Positions 7,213-16,771 are shown, numbered from the stretch's first letter. The stretch: DNA of 64,000 nucleotides from Pseudarthrobacter enclensis (GCF_030811655.1 NZ_JAUSRE010000022.1:23822-87821); one strand, 5' to 3'. Notes: generated by a model from the sequence alone, not told the origin. Program-made: numbers and translations.

Positions 7213-9051
7213 ATGGTACCGGAAGTCAATTCCGCGTCAACGCACGCACATAAGGGTGTCGCGGGCCAACCTAGCCCTCAGCAGGCGTGGATCCTTGCAC
7301 CCCTGATCGCCGGGCAAGCGTCCTACCGCCTAGGCCGATGGATGGGCACCAGGTTCCAATACCCCCGGCCGGCAACTCCGCCCACCATTACGACGTCTCT
7401 GCCCGAGCACCCCGCAGCAGTCATGATCCACGGTACGGACGGTTCCGTAGCCACTCTCTGCATCGACCTGGATACATCCAAGGCACTGAAGAGCGTCGTG
7501 GACTCAGACGCAGCCCGGCTCAGGAAGCTCCTGGGTGAAGCGAACATCAGCTACGTGGAGGACTTCTCCCCCAGCGGCGGCAGGCACATCTACATTCCCC
7601 TTCAACAACGCCTCACCGCCGCCAAAGCCCGCGAGCTTGTCGAAGCCCTCGGCCTTCTCGCCGCAAGCCTGGACCCGAGCCCCCACCAGAACATCACCGA
7701 CGGCTGCATCCGCGTCCCGGGCTCAAGGCACAAGGCTGGCGGCCACCAAACCCTCATTACTCCCCTATCCCAGGCCTACGCCACCCTCCGCGTCCGCAAC
7801 TCAGCGCGTGCCATTGCAGCATTGCGCGCCGCACTGGCCCCGGAGCTGGCCCGCAACAAGGCCATCCAAAAACGCCAATCCAAAGCAGCAACAGTACGGA
7901 CCACTGCTGGACAGCTGCCCGTCGCTGGCCGCAGCGAAAGCCCACTGCGCCGTATTGCACGCACTGGCATTTACGACACGGCCAAGTACGCCAGCGCCTC
8001 AGAGGCCCGCATGGGTGTGTTGAACCACTTCGCTGCGTGCGGTTGGACCCTGGAAGACGTACGGAACGAACTCACCGGCCAGTTCCCGGGCCTGGCAGCC
8101 CTCTACGGCACGCAAGCCAAACAAGCGCGGCTCCTTTCCAGCGAATGGGCCAACGCCCAGGCGTTCACCAACGCCGGCAGCACCCAAAAACGTAAGTCCC
8201 GTGAAACTGGGAAAATCAATGCCCTTATTAACAACACAAGCCCTACTCAACCCACAGGGGGGGCACTCAACCGCAGCTCCGCGTCAATCCACCAACTCGT
8301 GAACGACTTGGAAAATGTCCTGTACGCCGTCCTGGACCGCCGCTTGGCAGCGAGGGGCCGCGAAGGACTCAGCCTCCGCCTCTTGATCCGCGGCCTGCTG
8401 GGCTACATGAGGGCGAAAGAAACGGATCTTCTCGATGTCGGCTGTCGTACGCTTGCGGTCGCGCTGGGAAAGCACCATGTCACCATTGCTCGCCTACTTC
8501 CCGCTCTGGCCCAGGCCTCCGATGGAATTCTGACCAAAGTCGCGGATGCTCGCTACAAGACAGCAGACGTCTACCTCATTCAGTTGCCTAGGCACCTTCA
8601 GCAACTAGCGAGGGAGCTGACGTGGCGCAAAGGACGCATCCATGCCGTTCGGCCCGTGTTCCGAAGCCTGGGAGACGTGGCTGCCCTTGTCTACGAATCC
8701 ATCGAACGAGCTAGGCACTCCCCCACCACCGCGGAGATTGTCCGCTTCACGAGCATCAGCCGCAACGCCGTATCGACCGCGCTGACTGAGATGGAGGCCC
8801 TGGGCATGATTTACCGCGACCACGGTCACTGGAAGAGAACGACAGTTAATCTCACCAATCTGGCGGCAAGGCTGGGCGTGTTGGAGGACTACCAGGCCCA
8901 CATAAGCCGTAACCGGTTCGAACGTGCCCGCTGGCACGCATACTTGGACCGTTTCCGGATGGTTGAGGTTGATGAAGGTGCACTGTACGACCAGGAACGG
9001 GAGGAGTATTGGCTGCCTCCTGGGGATGCTGCGATCTGGAACGTCGCATAG
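7213..9051 (+). CDS. Plasmid replication protein with primase-polymerase domain
   Basis: Predicted 612-residue protein. The N-terminal half has the archaeo-eukaryotic primase-polymerase (AEP) signature: CIDLD at residues 83-87 (metal-binding Asp85 and Asp87), SPSGGRHIYI near 119-128 and GCIRVPGSRHKAGG near 165-178. The C-terminal part contains a winged-helix segment (SPTTAEIVRFTSISRNAVS) suited to origin binding. Rep proteins of this design drive replication of several actinobacterial plasmids. It sits upstream of parA with a short array of palindromes between them, as expected for a replicon core. A well-formed AAGGAG lies 12 bases before the ATG. Confidence 0.85.
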   Translation: MVPEVNSASTHAHKGVAGQPSPQQAWILAPLIAGQASYRLGRWMGTRFQYPRPATPPTITTSLPEHPAAVMIHGTDGSVATLCIDLDTSKALKSVVDSDAARLRKLLGEANISYVEDFSPSGGRHIYIPLQQRLTAAKARELVEALGLLAASLDPSPHQNITDGCIRVPGSRHKAGGHQTLITPLSQAYATLRVRNSARAIAALRAALAPELARNKAIQKRQSKAATVRTTAGQLPVAGRSESPLRRIARTGIYDTAKYASASEARMGVLNHFAACGWTLEDVRNELTGQFPGLAALYGTQAKQARLLSSEWANAQAFTNAGSTQKRKSRETGKINALINNTSPTQPTGGALNRSSASIHQLVNDLENVLYAVLDRRLAARGREGLSLRLLIRGLLGYMRAKETDLLDVGCRTLAVALGKHHVTIARLLPALAQASDGILTKVADARYKTADVYLIQLPRHLQQLARELTWRKGRIHAVRPVFRSLGDVAALVYESIERARHSPTTAEIVRFTSISRNAVSTALTEMEALGMIYRDHGHWKRTTVNLTNLAARLGVLEDYQAHISRNRFERARWHAYLDRFRMVEVDEGALYDQEREEYWLPPGDAAIWNVA

Positions 9052-9178
9052 ATGACGAACCGGGCTGCAGCGATGCCCGGGTGCCGGCACGCATTTTTCC
9101 GGGCATTACCTACAGGGCTTCCTCATGCTGGTCGTTCGCTTGCGAATGAAGCGTATACAGCAAAGCAAGCGGAACTTG

Positions 9179-9300
9179 CTTCAAAAGTGAAACTTGCAAC
9201 ATAAGTTTTACTTTTTTGACTTGTGAAAAAAGTAAAGACACGCAAGCCAGCTTCACAAGTGAAACAAGTAACGCTGTTTACGCTGGGATCACTTGTGAAA
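9179..9300. repeat. Palindromic repeats upstream of parA (candidate centromere/operator)
   Basis: Four copies of a TTCACWAGTGAA-type motif lie within 122 bp: CTTCAAAAGTGAAAC at 9179, ACTTGTGAAA at 9219, TTCACAAGTGAAA at 9252 and TCACTTGTGAAA at 9289, the last ending just before the parA ribosome-binding site. The stretch is clearly more AT-rich than its surroundings. Small ParB-like proteins bind such arrays both as partition site and as repressor site. Confidence 0.6.
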
Positions 9301-9310
9301 GGAAGGTTCG

Positions 9311-10225
9311 ATGAAACACGATCTGGACCGCGGCGCACTCAGCAGGGTCATCGCGGTAATCAACGGCAAAGGCGGAGTCTTCAAGACCAGTCTTGTAGCC
9401 AATGTAGGTGGACTCCTCGCGGAGGCTGGCTCACGCGTGCTCCTCGTGGATCTCGATCCCCAGGGCAACCTCGCGGAGGACCTGGGCTATTCCGAGCAAG
9501 GAGATGGCGGCAGGAGCTTGGCCGCCGCCCTCTGCTTCGGCGCCGAGCCGACCTTGCTGACGAGTATCAGACCCAACTTGGATGTCATCGCCGGCGGCCC
9601 TGAACTCGATGATGCGGCAGCATTTCTCGGGGCGAAAGCCCAGAAGGACCGCGATGCAGCCCACTTGGCCCTGGCAAAGATGCTTGCAGCCGTAGCGGGG
9701 GAGTACGATCTCGTCCTTCTTGATTGCCCGCCCGGCAACGAGCCTTTGCAGGCGGCGGCCGTCGCAGCTGCACGGTATGCGCTGGTGCCGCTGAAGACGG
9801 ATATGTCCAGCCGTAAAGGTGTTGCCGCGGTGGCAGCACGCATGGACAGCGTGGTGGGGCTCAACCCCTCACTGGATCTCCTGGGTGTTGTCCTGGTGGG
9901 AACCGGAACCAACTCAAAACAGGTCCACAAGGTCACCCGCGATCACCTCATCGCCGACTTTGGCACCGACGAAGTGCTGTTCCCAATGACCATCCGTCAC
10001 GCAGAAGCCACCGCCCAAGCCTGCAGGGAACGTGGGCTACTGGCGCACGAACTCGAACGGGAACTCAGCAAGGCTCCCAAATGGTGGGAGGTTCTCCGTG
10101 GAGAAGCCAAAGCCACCCATGCAGGACCAAAATCTGCATCCAGCGTGGCTGAAGACCTGCATGCCGTCGCCATGGAAGTAACGCGGCGCGTAGCCGCCAC
10201 GGAATCACAGGAGGTCAGCGCATGA
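9311..10225 (+). CDS. parA: ParA partition ATPase
   Basis: Predicted 304-residue protein with the ParA Walker A motif NGKGGVFKT (residues 18-26, signature lysine at 20), the Walker A' segment VLLVDLDPQGN and the Walker B region DLVLLDCPPG. Length and lack of an N-terminal helix-turn-helix fit small type Ib ParA proteins, which work with a separate small DNA-binding partner. The GGAAGG ribosome-binding site is well placed. The gene overlaps the small partner gene downstream by ATGA, and the repeat array upstream is the likely operator/centromere. Confidence 0.92.
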   Translation: MKHDLDRGALSRVIAVINGKGGVFKTSLVANVGGLLAEAGSRVLLVDLDPQGNLAEDLGYSEQGDGGRSLAAALCFGAEPTLLTSIRPNLDVIAGGPELDDAAAFLGAKAQKDRDAAHLALAKMLAAVAGEYDLVLLDCPPGNEPLQAAAVAAARYALVPLKTDMSSRKGVAAVAARMDSVVGLNPSLDLLGVVLVGTGTNSKQVHKVTRDHLIADFGTDEVLFPMTIRHAEATAQACRERGLLAHELERELSKAPKWWEVLRGEAKATHAGPKSASSVAEDLHAVAMEVTRRVAATESQEVSA

Positions 10226-10596
10226 GTGCCGCCCAAAGCTCCAGCCGTCCAGTACTCGGCCTACCGCCTCGCCCGACAACAGCACACCCCACAGCCGATG
10301 CACCGCTAGCCCGGATGCTGCCGGGCCGCCGGCAAGAGTCGGCCGCGAAGAAGGAAGAGGTCAAGGACGTCGAGACGGCGCCCATGACCGTAAGCATCCC
10401 CACCGCTATTCGCAATCGTGCCAAAGCGGCCTACAAGGCGACCAGCTACGTCGAGGGGGATAACACCTGGGCCCATTTCGTTGCGAAAGCCATCGAAGCG
10501 GAAACCCTGCGGCGGGAAGCTGAACACAACCAAGGCGAGATGTACCCAGCGTGGGGAGAGAAGCTTCCCGGTGGCCGTAGGTTGAAGGACAGCTAA
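10222..10596 (+). CDS. Small ParB-like DNA-binding partner of ParA
   Basis: Predicted 124-residue protein. The first 45 residues are proline/arginine-rich and probably flexible. The C-terminal part begins with a beta strand (APMTVSIP) followed by two helices, the layout of a ribbon-helix-helix ParG/ParB-like protein. Start and stop overlap the genes on both sides (ATGA with parA, TAATG with the next frame), so the three form one coupled operon. It should bind the TTCACWAGTGAA repeats upstream of parA; this is inference. Confidence 0.75.
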   Translation: MSAAQSSSRPVLGLPPRPTTAHPTADAPLARMLPGRRQESAAKKEEVKDVETAPMTVSIPTAIRNRAKAAYKATSYVEGDNTWAHFVAKAIEAETLRREAEHNQGEMYPAWGEKLPGGRRLKDS

Positions 10597-11056
10597 TGCT
10601 TGAGCTACGAGAAGCCGCACAGTTCGATCGTGGTGCGCTTGGCTGGGGCGAATGGAAGGACGCTGCGCTTCGTGACTCCAAAGAGGAATTCAGTTTCTTT
10701 GAAGAGGGCGAAGAGGTAGCTCGGATCAGAATTTATCCTCAGTACCGTCTCCGCGCACCTTACGAAGAACTACCCCCAGGGGTTTACGTCTGCGTTGATC
10801 TTGTGGTGGTCCGCAGTGATAAGCGCGGCAAGCGTCGGGGCCCAGAAGCAGTGGCACTTGTTAGCGGCCATGAAAAACTGCCCATAGGCGGCCACGAAAG
10901 TGCCCGCTGGCGGCCAGCAGAACTGCCCGCCGGTGGCCATGAGATCTGCCCACTTCCTTACTTGTTCCTGCCGCGTCTTTAAGCGGTGGGGGCCTCTCCC
11001 TGCGGTTTGATGACGGTGTCTAAGCGCACCAAAAGCGAACCAGGAAGAGGCCCTGT

Positions 11057-12586
11057 ATGAAGTCTGACGGAGAAATCATGGAAATTCTTGCTGCCTACGA
11101 TCTGACCGGATCGTTGCGCGCCACCGCGGAGCTCACGGGCTGCTCGCACCACACCGTTGCTAAACACGTCACCGCCCGTGACGCGGGCCGGCCGATCGGG
11201 GAACCCGCGGCCCGCGGCCGGGTCACCGACGCGTTCCTGCCCAAGATCGAGGAATGGATCGAAGCCTCCAAGGGCCGGATCCGGGCCGACAAGGCCCACG
11301 AAAAGCTCCTCGCTCTGGGCTACACCGGTTCGGAACGGTCTACCCGCCGGGCGATCGCGCAGGTCAAAGCCGCGTGGCGGCTGGGCCACACCCGCGTCCA
11401 CCGGCCGTGGATCACAGAACCGGGGATGTGGTTGCAGTACGACTTCGGCGACGGGCCCCGGATCGGCGGGGTGAAGACCATCCTTTTCGTGGCCTGGCTG
11501 GCGTTCTCACGCTTCCGCATCGTGATCCCGCTCAGGGACAGGACCGCGCCGAGCGTGTTCGCGGCCCTGGACCGGTGCTTCCGGATCCTCGGAGGGGCGC
11601 CGACCTATGTCCTCACGGACAACGAGAAGACCGTCACCACCGCCCACGTCGCCGGGGTCCCGGTGCGCAACCAGCAGACCCTGGACTTCGCCCGGCACTA
11701 CGGGGTGACCGTGCTGACCTGCCAACCGGCGGACCCGGCCACCAAAGGCGGAGTCGAAGCGTCCGTGAAACTCGCCAAGGCCGACCTCGTGCCCAAAGAC
11801 ACCAACCTCCGCGATGACTACCGCACCTTCGCCGAGCTCGAGGCCGCCTGCACGGCGTTCATGGACGAGGTCAATCACCGTGAGCACCGGACGACGCGGC
11901 GGAAACCCGCGGCCATGCTCGCCGAGGAAGCCCCGCGGCTGCACCGGATCCCGGACACCGCCCACACGGTCGCGTTCGGCCTGGCCCGCGGCGTTCCGGA
12001 GAACACCCCAATGGTCACCTTCGAAAACGCCCAGTACTCCGTCCCGGCCCACCTGCTCGGAGCCCGGGTGTTCGTCCGCACCCACGGCACCGGGCCCGGC
12101 GAGCAGGTCATCATCGTCCACCACGGCACGACCGGGCCCGTCGAAGTCGCCCGCCACGAACGGGCACGGCCCGGCAGCCCCGCCATCAACGACGAACACT
12201 TCCCCGGAACCCGGGCGAAGCTCCCCGGCGACTACGAGGTGAGGGCCCGCAGCGCGGACGAGGCCGCGTTCCTGGCCATCGGCGAAGGCGCCAGAACCTG
12301 GCTCGTCGAGGCCGCCGCGGCCGGGACCGCAAGGATGAACGTGAAAATGGCCGAAGCCGTTACGCTGGCCAAAATCGCCGGCACTGATCAGGTCGACCGG
12401 GCCCTGGGCGACGCCGCCCTGCACGGCCGGTTCGCGCACCCGGACCTCGCCTCGATCTTGAACGCCAACATCCGCCGCACTACCACCCACGCCGCCAACG
12501 AAGCCACCTCCCTCACCCAAGGAACAGGGGCGTGGGCCGCGATCGGCAACCCCGCAACCATCACCACGCCGGAGGAGGCCCGATGA
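11057..12586 (+). CDS. istA: IS21-family transposase IstA
   Basis: Predicted 509-residue DDE transposase. It has an N-terminal helix-turn-helix (SLRATAELTGCSHHTVAKH) and a catalytic core with Asp129 (QYDFGDG), Asp188 (LTDNEKT) and Glu234 (GGVEASVKLAK), the IS21 triad. The length is normal for the family and no frameshift is seen. The stop overlaps the istB start (ATGA), as is usual for IS21. Confidence 0.93.
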   Translation: MKSDGEIMEILAAYDLTGSLRATAELTGCSHHTVAKHVTARDAGRPIGEPAARGRVTDAFLPKIEEWIEASKGRIRADKAHEKLLALGYTGSERSTRRAIAQVKAAWRLGHTRVHRPWITEPGMWLQYDFGDGPRIGGVKTILFVAWLAFSRFRIVIPLRDRTAPSVFAALDRCFRILGGAPTYVLTDNEKTVTTAHVAGVPVRNQQTLDFARHYGVTVLTCQPADPATKGGVEASVKLAKADLVPKDTNLRDDYRTFAELEAACTAFMDEVNHREHRTTRRKPAAMLAEEAPRLHRIPDTAHTVAFGLARGVPENTPMVTFENAQYSVPAHLLGARVFVRTHGTGPGEQVIIVHHGTTGPVEVARHERARPGSPAINDEHFPGTRAKLPGDYEVRARSADEAAFLAIGEGARTWLVEAAAAGTARMNVKMAEAVTLAKIAGTDQVDRALGDAALHGRFAHPDLASILNANIRRTTTHAANEATSLTQGTGAWAAIGNPATITTPEEAR

Positions 12587-13371
12587 GCCCCGTCACCACG
12601 ACCAATACCGTGGCTCCGCCGCTACCGGCGGACCTGGAGGCCCTGATGCGGTCCCTGAAAATGCCCCACGCCCGGGCGCTGGCCCCGGACCTGATCGCGA
12701 CCGCCCGCGCCCAGCGGTGGGAACCGGCCGAGGTCATCAAGGCCCTCTTCACGGAGGAAGCCGCCGGCCGGGCCCGGTCCATGCTCGCTTCCCGCCGCAA
12801 AGCAGCCGGGTTCCCGACCGGGAAGACCTTCGAGGCGTGGGACCCTGCAGCGTCCTCCATCCCGGGCCCGACCCAGCAGGCACTGCGGACCCTGGAATGG
12901 ATCACCCGCAGGGAAAACTTGGTCGTCTGCGGGCCCTCGGGGACGGGGAAGACGTTCTTCCTCGAAGCCCTCGGCCAGCAGGCCGTCGAAGCCGGAATGC
13001 GGGTCGCTTGGTTCAGGCTCGAGGACCTCGGCGTCCTCATCCGCGCCCACCGAACCGATGACAGCGTCACCCGGGCCGTTGCCCGGATCCTGCGCGCCGA
13101 GCTCGTGGTCATCGATGATATTGGTCTGTTGCCCGTGGCCACGGACGCCGCCGAAGGCCTCTACCGGGTCGTGGACGCAGCCTACGAAAAACGCTCCGTC
13201 GCGATCAGCTCCAACCTCCACCCCGCCGGGTTCGATGAGCTCATGCCCAAAACCCTCGCCACCGCCACCGTTGACCGACTGCTGCACCACGCCCACGTCT
13301 GCCAGACCAGCGGCGATTCCGTCCGTCTTACCCAGGCCCTCGCCGGAAAAGGAGTGACCCGCTTGAACTGA
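12583..13371 (+). CDS. istB: IS21-family helper ATPase IstB
   Basis: Predicted 262-residue AAA+ protein with Walker A GPSGTGKT and Walker B ELVVIDDIG, typical of IstB, which assembles the IstA transposase on DNA. The ATG at 12583 is preceded by GGAGGAGG and overlaps the istA stop. The length is close to other IstB proteins, and the frame is intact. Confidence 0.93.
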   Translation: MSPVTTTNTVAPPLPADLEALMRSLKMPHARALAPDLIATARAQRWEPAEVIKALFTEEAAGRARSMLASRRKAAGFPTGKTFEAWDPAASSIPGPTQQALRTLEWITRRENLVVCGPSGTGKTFFLEALGQQAVEAGMRVAWFRLEDLGVLIRAHRTDDSVTRAVARILRAELVVIDDIGLLPVATDAAEGLYRVVDAAYEKRSVAISSNLHPAGFDELMPKTLATATVDRLLHHAHVCQTSGDSVRLTQALAGKGVTRLN

Positions 13372-13732
13372 CCAACCCAACGATGGCCGACCCCGCCGAA
13401 ACGAATCAGTGGGCAGATCTGTTGGCCATAACCGGGCAGTTTTACTGGCCACCAGCGGGCACATCAACTGGCCGCCCATGGGCAGAACGTAATGGCCATT
13501 GACAGGCACTGATGGTTAATCGGTACGCGGGTCAAACAATGATTGCCTTTTCCGCCGCGGATAGCTTGTGGGAAGACGTTGGCTGGGTTCGAGCCGTTCG
13601 AACCGACGGTGATGACCTTGCTTGGCCCCTGTTCTTTCATCAGGTCTAAAACGACCGTTTCTGACCGGTGTTCGGCAAGCCTCCGAAAAAGTCTGTGAAT
13701 CGCAAAGCTATTTGGCATTGAATCTGCACCGC

Positions 13733-14644
13733 TTAATGGCCGATGAGAAGAGTCTCCCTTGCTGCGTCCACGACCTCGGGTGTAAGTGTTTCAACGTTGT
13801 TGAGCGTTTGGATCCGGCGCACTTGGGTGAGGAGTCTGTCGATGAGACGGAAGTTTCCAGCGGTGATTCGCACGATGGTTGCGACGGCGGTTGAGTGGGC
13901 AAGGCTTTTTTCGGGATTGTCTGAGCTGGCCGGAATGCGTTGGGTGAGGACGGCGGTGACTTCATCTGGACTGAGTGGTCGGTATTCGTGGGCGAATCCT
14001 ATGCGGCTGTATAGCTGGGGGTAGCGAGCGAGACGCTTCTCGATGCCCGGCATGCCTATTAGGATCAGGCCCATGGTGTGGCGGTCGTAGTAGTCCCTCA
14101 CTTGTTCCAGTCCGGTTGCCTTGAGCCGGTCGGCCTCATCGATGATTAGCAGCTCCGTTCGGCCGCTGGAGCGGGACTCGGTATGAACGTAAGGATCAAC
14201 GACTCCATGTTCGGCGTAGTCGACCGCGTAGGAGATTTGCTGGCATGCGCTCGGCAGACCCAGGTCGATTTGCCGTACGGTTGCGGCGACGGTGGGAGTG
14301 AAAAACGCTGTCCGTGCTTCGAGAACTCTGTCTGGGACAGGTTCAGGCTTCTCAGTAAGGGCGGCCTGCCAGTCCTCCCATTCGTTCACGGCTGCGTAGT
14401 GTCGAGCGGAGAGCGTTTTGCCGACCCCTGGGGGTCCCCAGCACAGCCCGATATAGCGATGGGCGCGAACAGTGTTGGCGAATTCCATGAATCGCCGGTG
14501 CTCTCGGGTGACGAGGAATGAGGGCTGGTCCGGGGGCGGTGGTGGGGCGCTGCTGTTGACCTCACCGAGCGCACCAAGGAGAAACCTGCGGCCGTCGTCT
14601 TTTCCGGCGAGGAGGCTCGGCTTGCCGAAGTTAATCGGCTTCAT
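13733..14644 (-). CDS. TniB-like AAA+ ATPase of a transposon
   Basis: Predicted 303-residue protein with Walker A GPPGVGKT and Walker B LLIIDEAD, plus the sensor region GLILIGMPG, as in TniB/TnsC-type transposition regulators. It overlaps the end of the transposase gene by 14 bp. The ATG at 14644 (MKPINFGKPS) was preferred, since the frame upstream of it only reads through the transposase gene in another frame. It probably activates the TnsB-like transposase encoded just upstream. Confidence 0.85.
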   Translation of the reverse strand: MKPINFGKPSLLAGKDDGRRFLLGALGEVNSSAPPPPPDQPSFLVTREHRRFMEFANTVRAHRYIGLCWGPPGVGKTLSARHYAAVNEWEDWQAALTEKPEPVPDRVLEARTAFFTPTVAATVRQIDLGLPSACQQISYAVDYAEHGVVDPYVHTESRSSGRTELLIIDEADRLKATGLEQVRDYYDRHTMGLILIGMPGIEKRLARYPQLYSRIGFAHEYRPLSPDEVTAVLTQRIPASSDNPEKSLAHSTAVATIVRITAGNFRLIDRLLTQVRRIQTLNNVETLTPEVVDAARETLLIGH

Positions 14645-16094
14645 ACACACGCAGCCCGTGTCGCCGCAGAGGTTCGGCCGCAGGTGTTTCCTCGCTTGGG
14701 GCAGGAGTTGTGTTTGGCTCTGGCGGGACGTAGCGGGTATCGCGAGGCAGGGCATCGGCAAGGCTTCGCCTGTCGCGCAGTTGCTGTTTGAGGTCGCGTC
14801 TTCTGTCTGTTCTGGCGCCGCGTAGCTGTTCGAGGGAGATCGCTTCGGCTGCCAGCTCCGGTGCGATTGCACGGCAGAGGAAGGCTTCGTTGAAGTAGAC
14901 GCGTATCTCTCCAATATCCCGTGGGTCGTAGCGGACCGTCACCTGTTCGCCAACATATGCCGCCAGCACGGGAGAAACATAGCGGGTGGAAGCGAACTGG
15001 ATCCCGTCGCGCTGCACCTTCCGGCCCGTGGCCACGGTCAACAGCAGCAGGTCCAGGTCTTCAGGATGAGCAGGCATTCGGGGAATGAATGCCGAGGCGG
15101 CCCACCGCTGCACCGGGGATTCACTGGTGGAAGAGTGCGGGCGCTGGTTGTACTCGGTCAGGATGAATGTCTCCAGGATGGTATCGAGTTGCTGCAGTGT
15201 CAGCTCGGGTGGACTGATTGGTCGGCCGCGCGTGCCGTGCGGGATGTACCCGGGAAGGTGCGGCAGGAGCTCGGTTGTGACCGTCCCATAGAACCGCTCG
15301 ATCTTCCCGCGTCCTTGGGGTACTCCTATCTGGGAATGGATGAGTTGAATGTGGGTGTCGAGGCAGACGCGATCGAGACGGGCGGAGGTGAAGTCGGCGC
15401 CGTGATCGCTGTAGAGCAGGTCCGGTAGCCCCATGACAGGCCAGGACCGGTTCTCCTTGCGCCGGACGGCTTGGTGAAGCGCCAGCGCGGTTTGCTCGGC
15501 GCTGGGTGCCCCGAGGAATACTGTGTAGCCGGCAACGGCGCGGGAGTAGTCATCGAGCATGATCGTGAGCCAAGGCCGCGCACCGCGGCCTTTGGGATCG
15601 AGGATTTCGATGTCGAGGAGGGTGTGGTCGGCTTGCCATTGTTCGTTGGGGCGGCTGGCGTTGCGCCGGTAGACCAGCTCGAAGGTGTCCCTATAAGCGG
15701 TGTTGCCTTTCTGTGCGAGCGTTCTGAGGCCCGGATCGATGCCAGCCACGAGTGCCCGGACTGTCGAATAGCTCGGGGCTGGGATACCGCGGGCGGAGGC
15801 AATGTCGGTGATCCTGCGGTGGATAAATGCAGCTGTTGGTGCGGGGCGGCGCAAAGCAAGTCCTTCGACTGCGGCCATGAGCTCCTGCGGAATCCCACGC
15901 TTGCCCCGGTCGGACCGGGGCTGACGCTCCAGGCTCGTGACTTTGCCACCACTCCGGTACTTGGACAGCCAGTTGCGGATGGTGCGGATCGGGATACCTG
16001 ACTCGGCAGCCAGGCGGGTGAGCGGGATGCCTTCGTCCAGATGCCGGCGCAGCAGGATGGCGCGGTCTTCGGCTGTGAACTTAGCCCGCAGCAC
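14631..16094 (-). CDS. TnsB/TniA-like DDE transposase
   Basis: Predicted 487-residue protein. It has an N-terminal helix-turn-helix (residues 22-45) and a second HTH region around 90-120, then an integrase core with Asp156 (QADHTLLD), Asp230 (YSDHGAD) and Glu266 (GRGKIERFYG), with the standard 35-residue spacing between the last two. A Mu-type C-terminal beta domain and a basic tail follow. The start is GTG with GGGA upstream. It lies 15 bp after the resolvase stop and is probably cotranscribed. It differs clearly from the tniA at 40821. Confidence 0.88.
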   Translation of the reverse strand: MLRAKFTAEDRAILLRRHLDEGIPLTRLAAESGIPIRTIRNWLSKYRSGGKVTSLERQPRSDRGKRGIPQELMAAVEGLALRRPAPTAAFIHRRITDIASARGIPAPSYSTVRALVAGIDPGLRTLAQKGNTAYRDTFELVYRRNASRPNEQWQADHTLLDIEILDPKGRGARPWLTIMLDDYSRAVAGYTVFLGAPSAEQTALALHQAVRRKENRSWPVMGLPDLLYSDHGADFTSARLDRVCLDTHIQLIHSQIGVPQGRGKIERFYGTVTTELLPHLPGYIPHGTRGRPISPPELTLQQLDTILETFILTEYNQRPHSSTSESPVQRWAASAFIPRMPAHPEDLDLLLLTVATGRKVQRDGIQFASTRYVSPVLAAYVGEQVTVRYDPRDIGEIRVYFNEAFLCRAIAPELAAEAISLEQLRGARTDRRRDLKQQLRDRRSLADALPRDTRYVPPEPNTTPAPSEETPAAEPLRRHGLRVYEAD

Positions 16095-16109
16095 CGCACG
16101 TTCCCTTAC

Positions 16110-16730
16110 TTACCGCGCTGGCCCGGCGGACGGCGCCTGCAGGTGACGGTAGATCGTGGGCCGGGAAACCCCGAAGGTGTCCGCGATTTCCTGCACTGTG
16201 TGTTCCTTCGAGTCGTACATCGCCCGTGCCTGCGAGATCTTGGTCGCGGTCATCTTGAATTTGGGTCCGCCTTTGCGTCCGCGTGCGCGGGCGGCGGCGA
16301 GGCCATCATGGGTTCGTTCGACGATCAAGTCGTGCTCGAACTCGGCGATGGCGGCGAGCATGTGGAAGAAGAGGCGTCCGCCGGGTGTCGTCGTGTCGAT
16401 TCCTTGCGACAGTGCACGCAGGCCGATCCCGCGCTGCTGCAGTTCCTCTGCAACCTGTTTGAGGTTACGCACCGAGCGACCCAGCCGGTCCAGCTTTGTG
16501 ACGACCAAGGTATCGCCGTCCCGGACGTACTCAAGCACCTGGTCAAGCGCCGGCCGGCGGGCGAGGACACCAGAGGCGTGTTCAACGAAGATTTTCTCGC
16601 ATCCGGCAGCTTCGAGAACGTCCGTTTGTCCTTCGGGGTTCTGGTCCCTGGTTGATACACGCGCGTACCCGATTAAAGCCACGCCTAAATGTAACGCAAA
16701 CGCCGCCTCCGATACATAGATAGCGGACAA
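16110..16730 (-). CDS. Serine resolvase
   Basis: Predicted 206-residue small serine recombinase. The catalytic serine is in IGYARVSTRDQN, with the conserved arginines in LDRLGRS and the C-terminal helix-turn-helix (TVQEIADTFGVSRPTIYRH). ATG at 16730 gives a 17-residue extension before ALIGYARVS; GTG at 16682 would give the usual length, so the start is uncertain. Its own res site should lie just upstream, at about 16731-16771, exactly where a Tn402-type terminus begins. Confidence 0.88.
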   Translation of the reverse strand: MSAIYVSEAAFALHLGVALIGYARVSTRDQNPEGQTDVLEAAGCEKIFVEHASGVLARRPALDQVLEYVRDGDTLVVTKLDRLGRSVRNLKQVAEELQQRGIGLRALSQGIDTTTPGGRLFFHMLAAIAEFEHDLIVERTHDGLAAARARGRKGGPKFKMTATKISQARAMYDSKEHTVQEIADTFGVSRPTIYRHLQAPSAGPAR

Positions 16731-16771
16731 GGGTCATGAGACGGAACACGCCGGGATTGGCAGCATCGTTC

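Larger units (their letters stand above)
10859..13504. mobile_element. Complete IS21-family insertion sequence
   Basis: The element is 2646 bp, starts TGTTAGCGGCCAT and ends ATGGCCATTGACA. The flanking GGCACT at 10853-10858 and 13505-13510 is a perfect 6-bp target duplication. The ends carry matching multiple repeats (GGCCA/CTGCCC units), as in IS21 elements, and the two genes are an istA/istB pair. The intact duplication and genes suggest a recent insertion. Confidence 0.93.
10596..13649 (+). pseudogene. Third partition-operon gene, interrupted by an IS21-family element
   Basis: The frame starts at 10596, overlapping the ParB-like stop, and runs 87 codons before entering the IS21 element at 10859. 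Removing the element and one copy of its GGCACT duplication restores an uninterrupted frame across the join. It continues ALMVNRYAGQTMIAF and ends at TAA 13647-13649, giving an intact protein of 133 residues. As it stands, a fusion product of 128 residues with an IS-encoded tail would be made. The N-terminal part is acidic and hydrophilic. I do not recognise the family. Confidence 0.8.
13650..16771. mobile_element. Transposon with TnsB-like transposase, TniB-like ATPase and resolvase; ends approximate
   Basis: Three minus-strand genes (resolvase, DDE transposase, ATPase) run head to tail within 3 kb between the restored end of the partition gene (13649) and the Tn402-type end at 16772. The order resembles a TniA/TniB/TniR module without TniQ. 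I could not identify convincing terminal inverted repeats or a target duplication, so the limits given are only the outer bounds set by neighbours. Confidence 0.55.
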
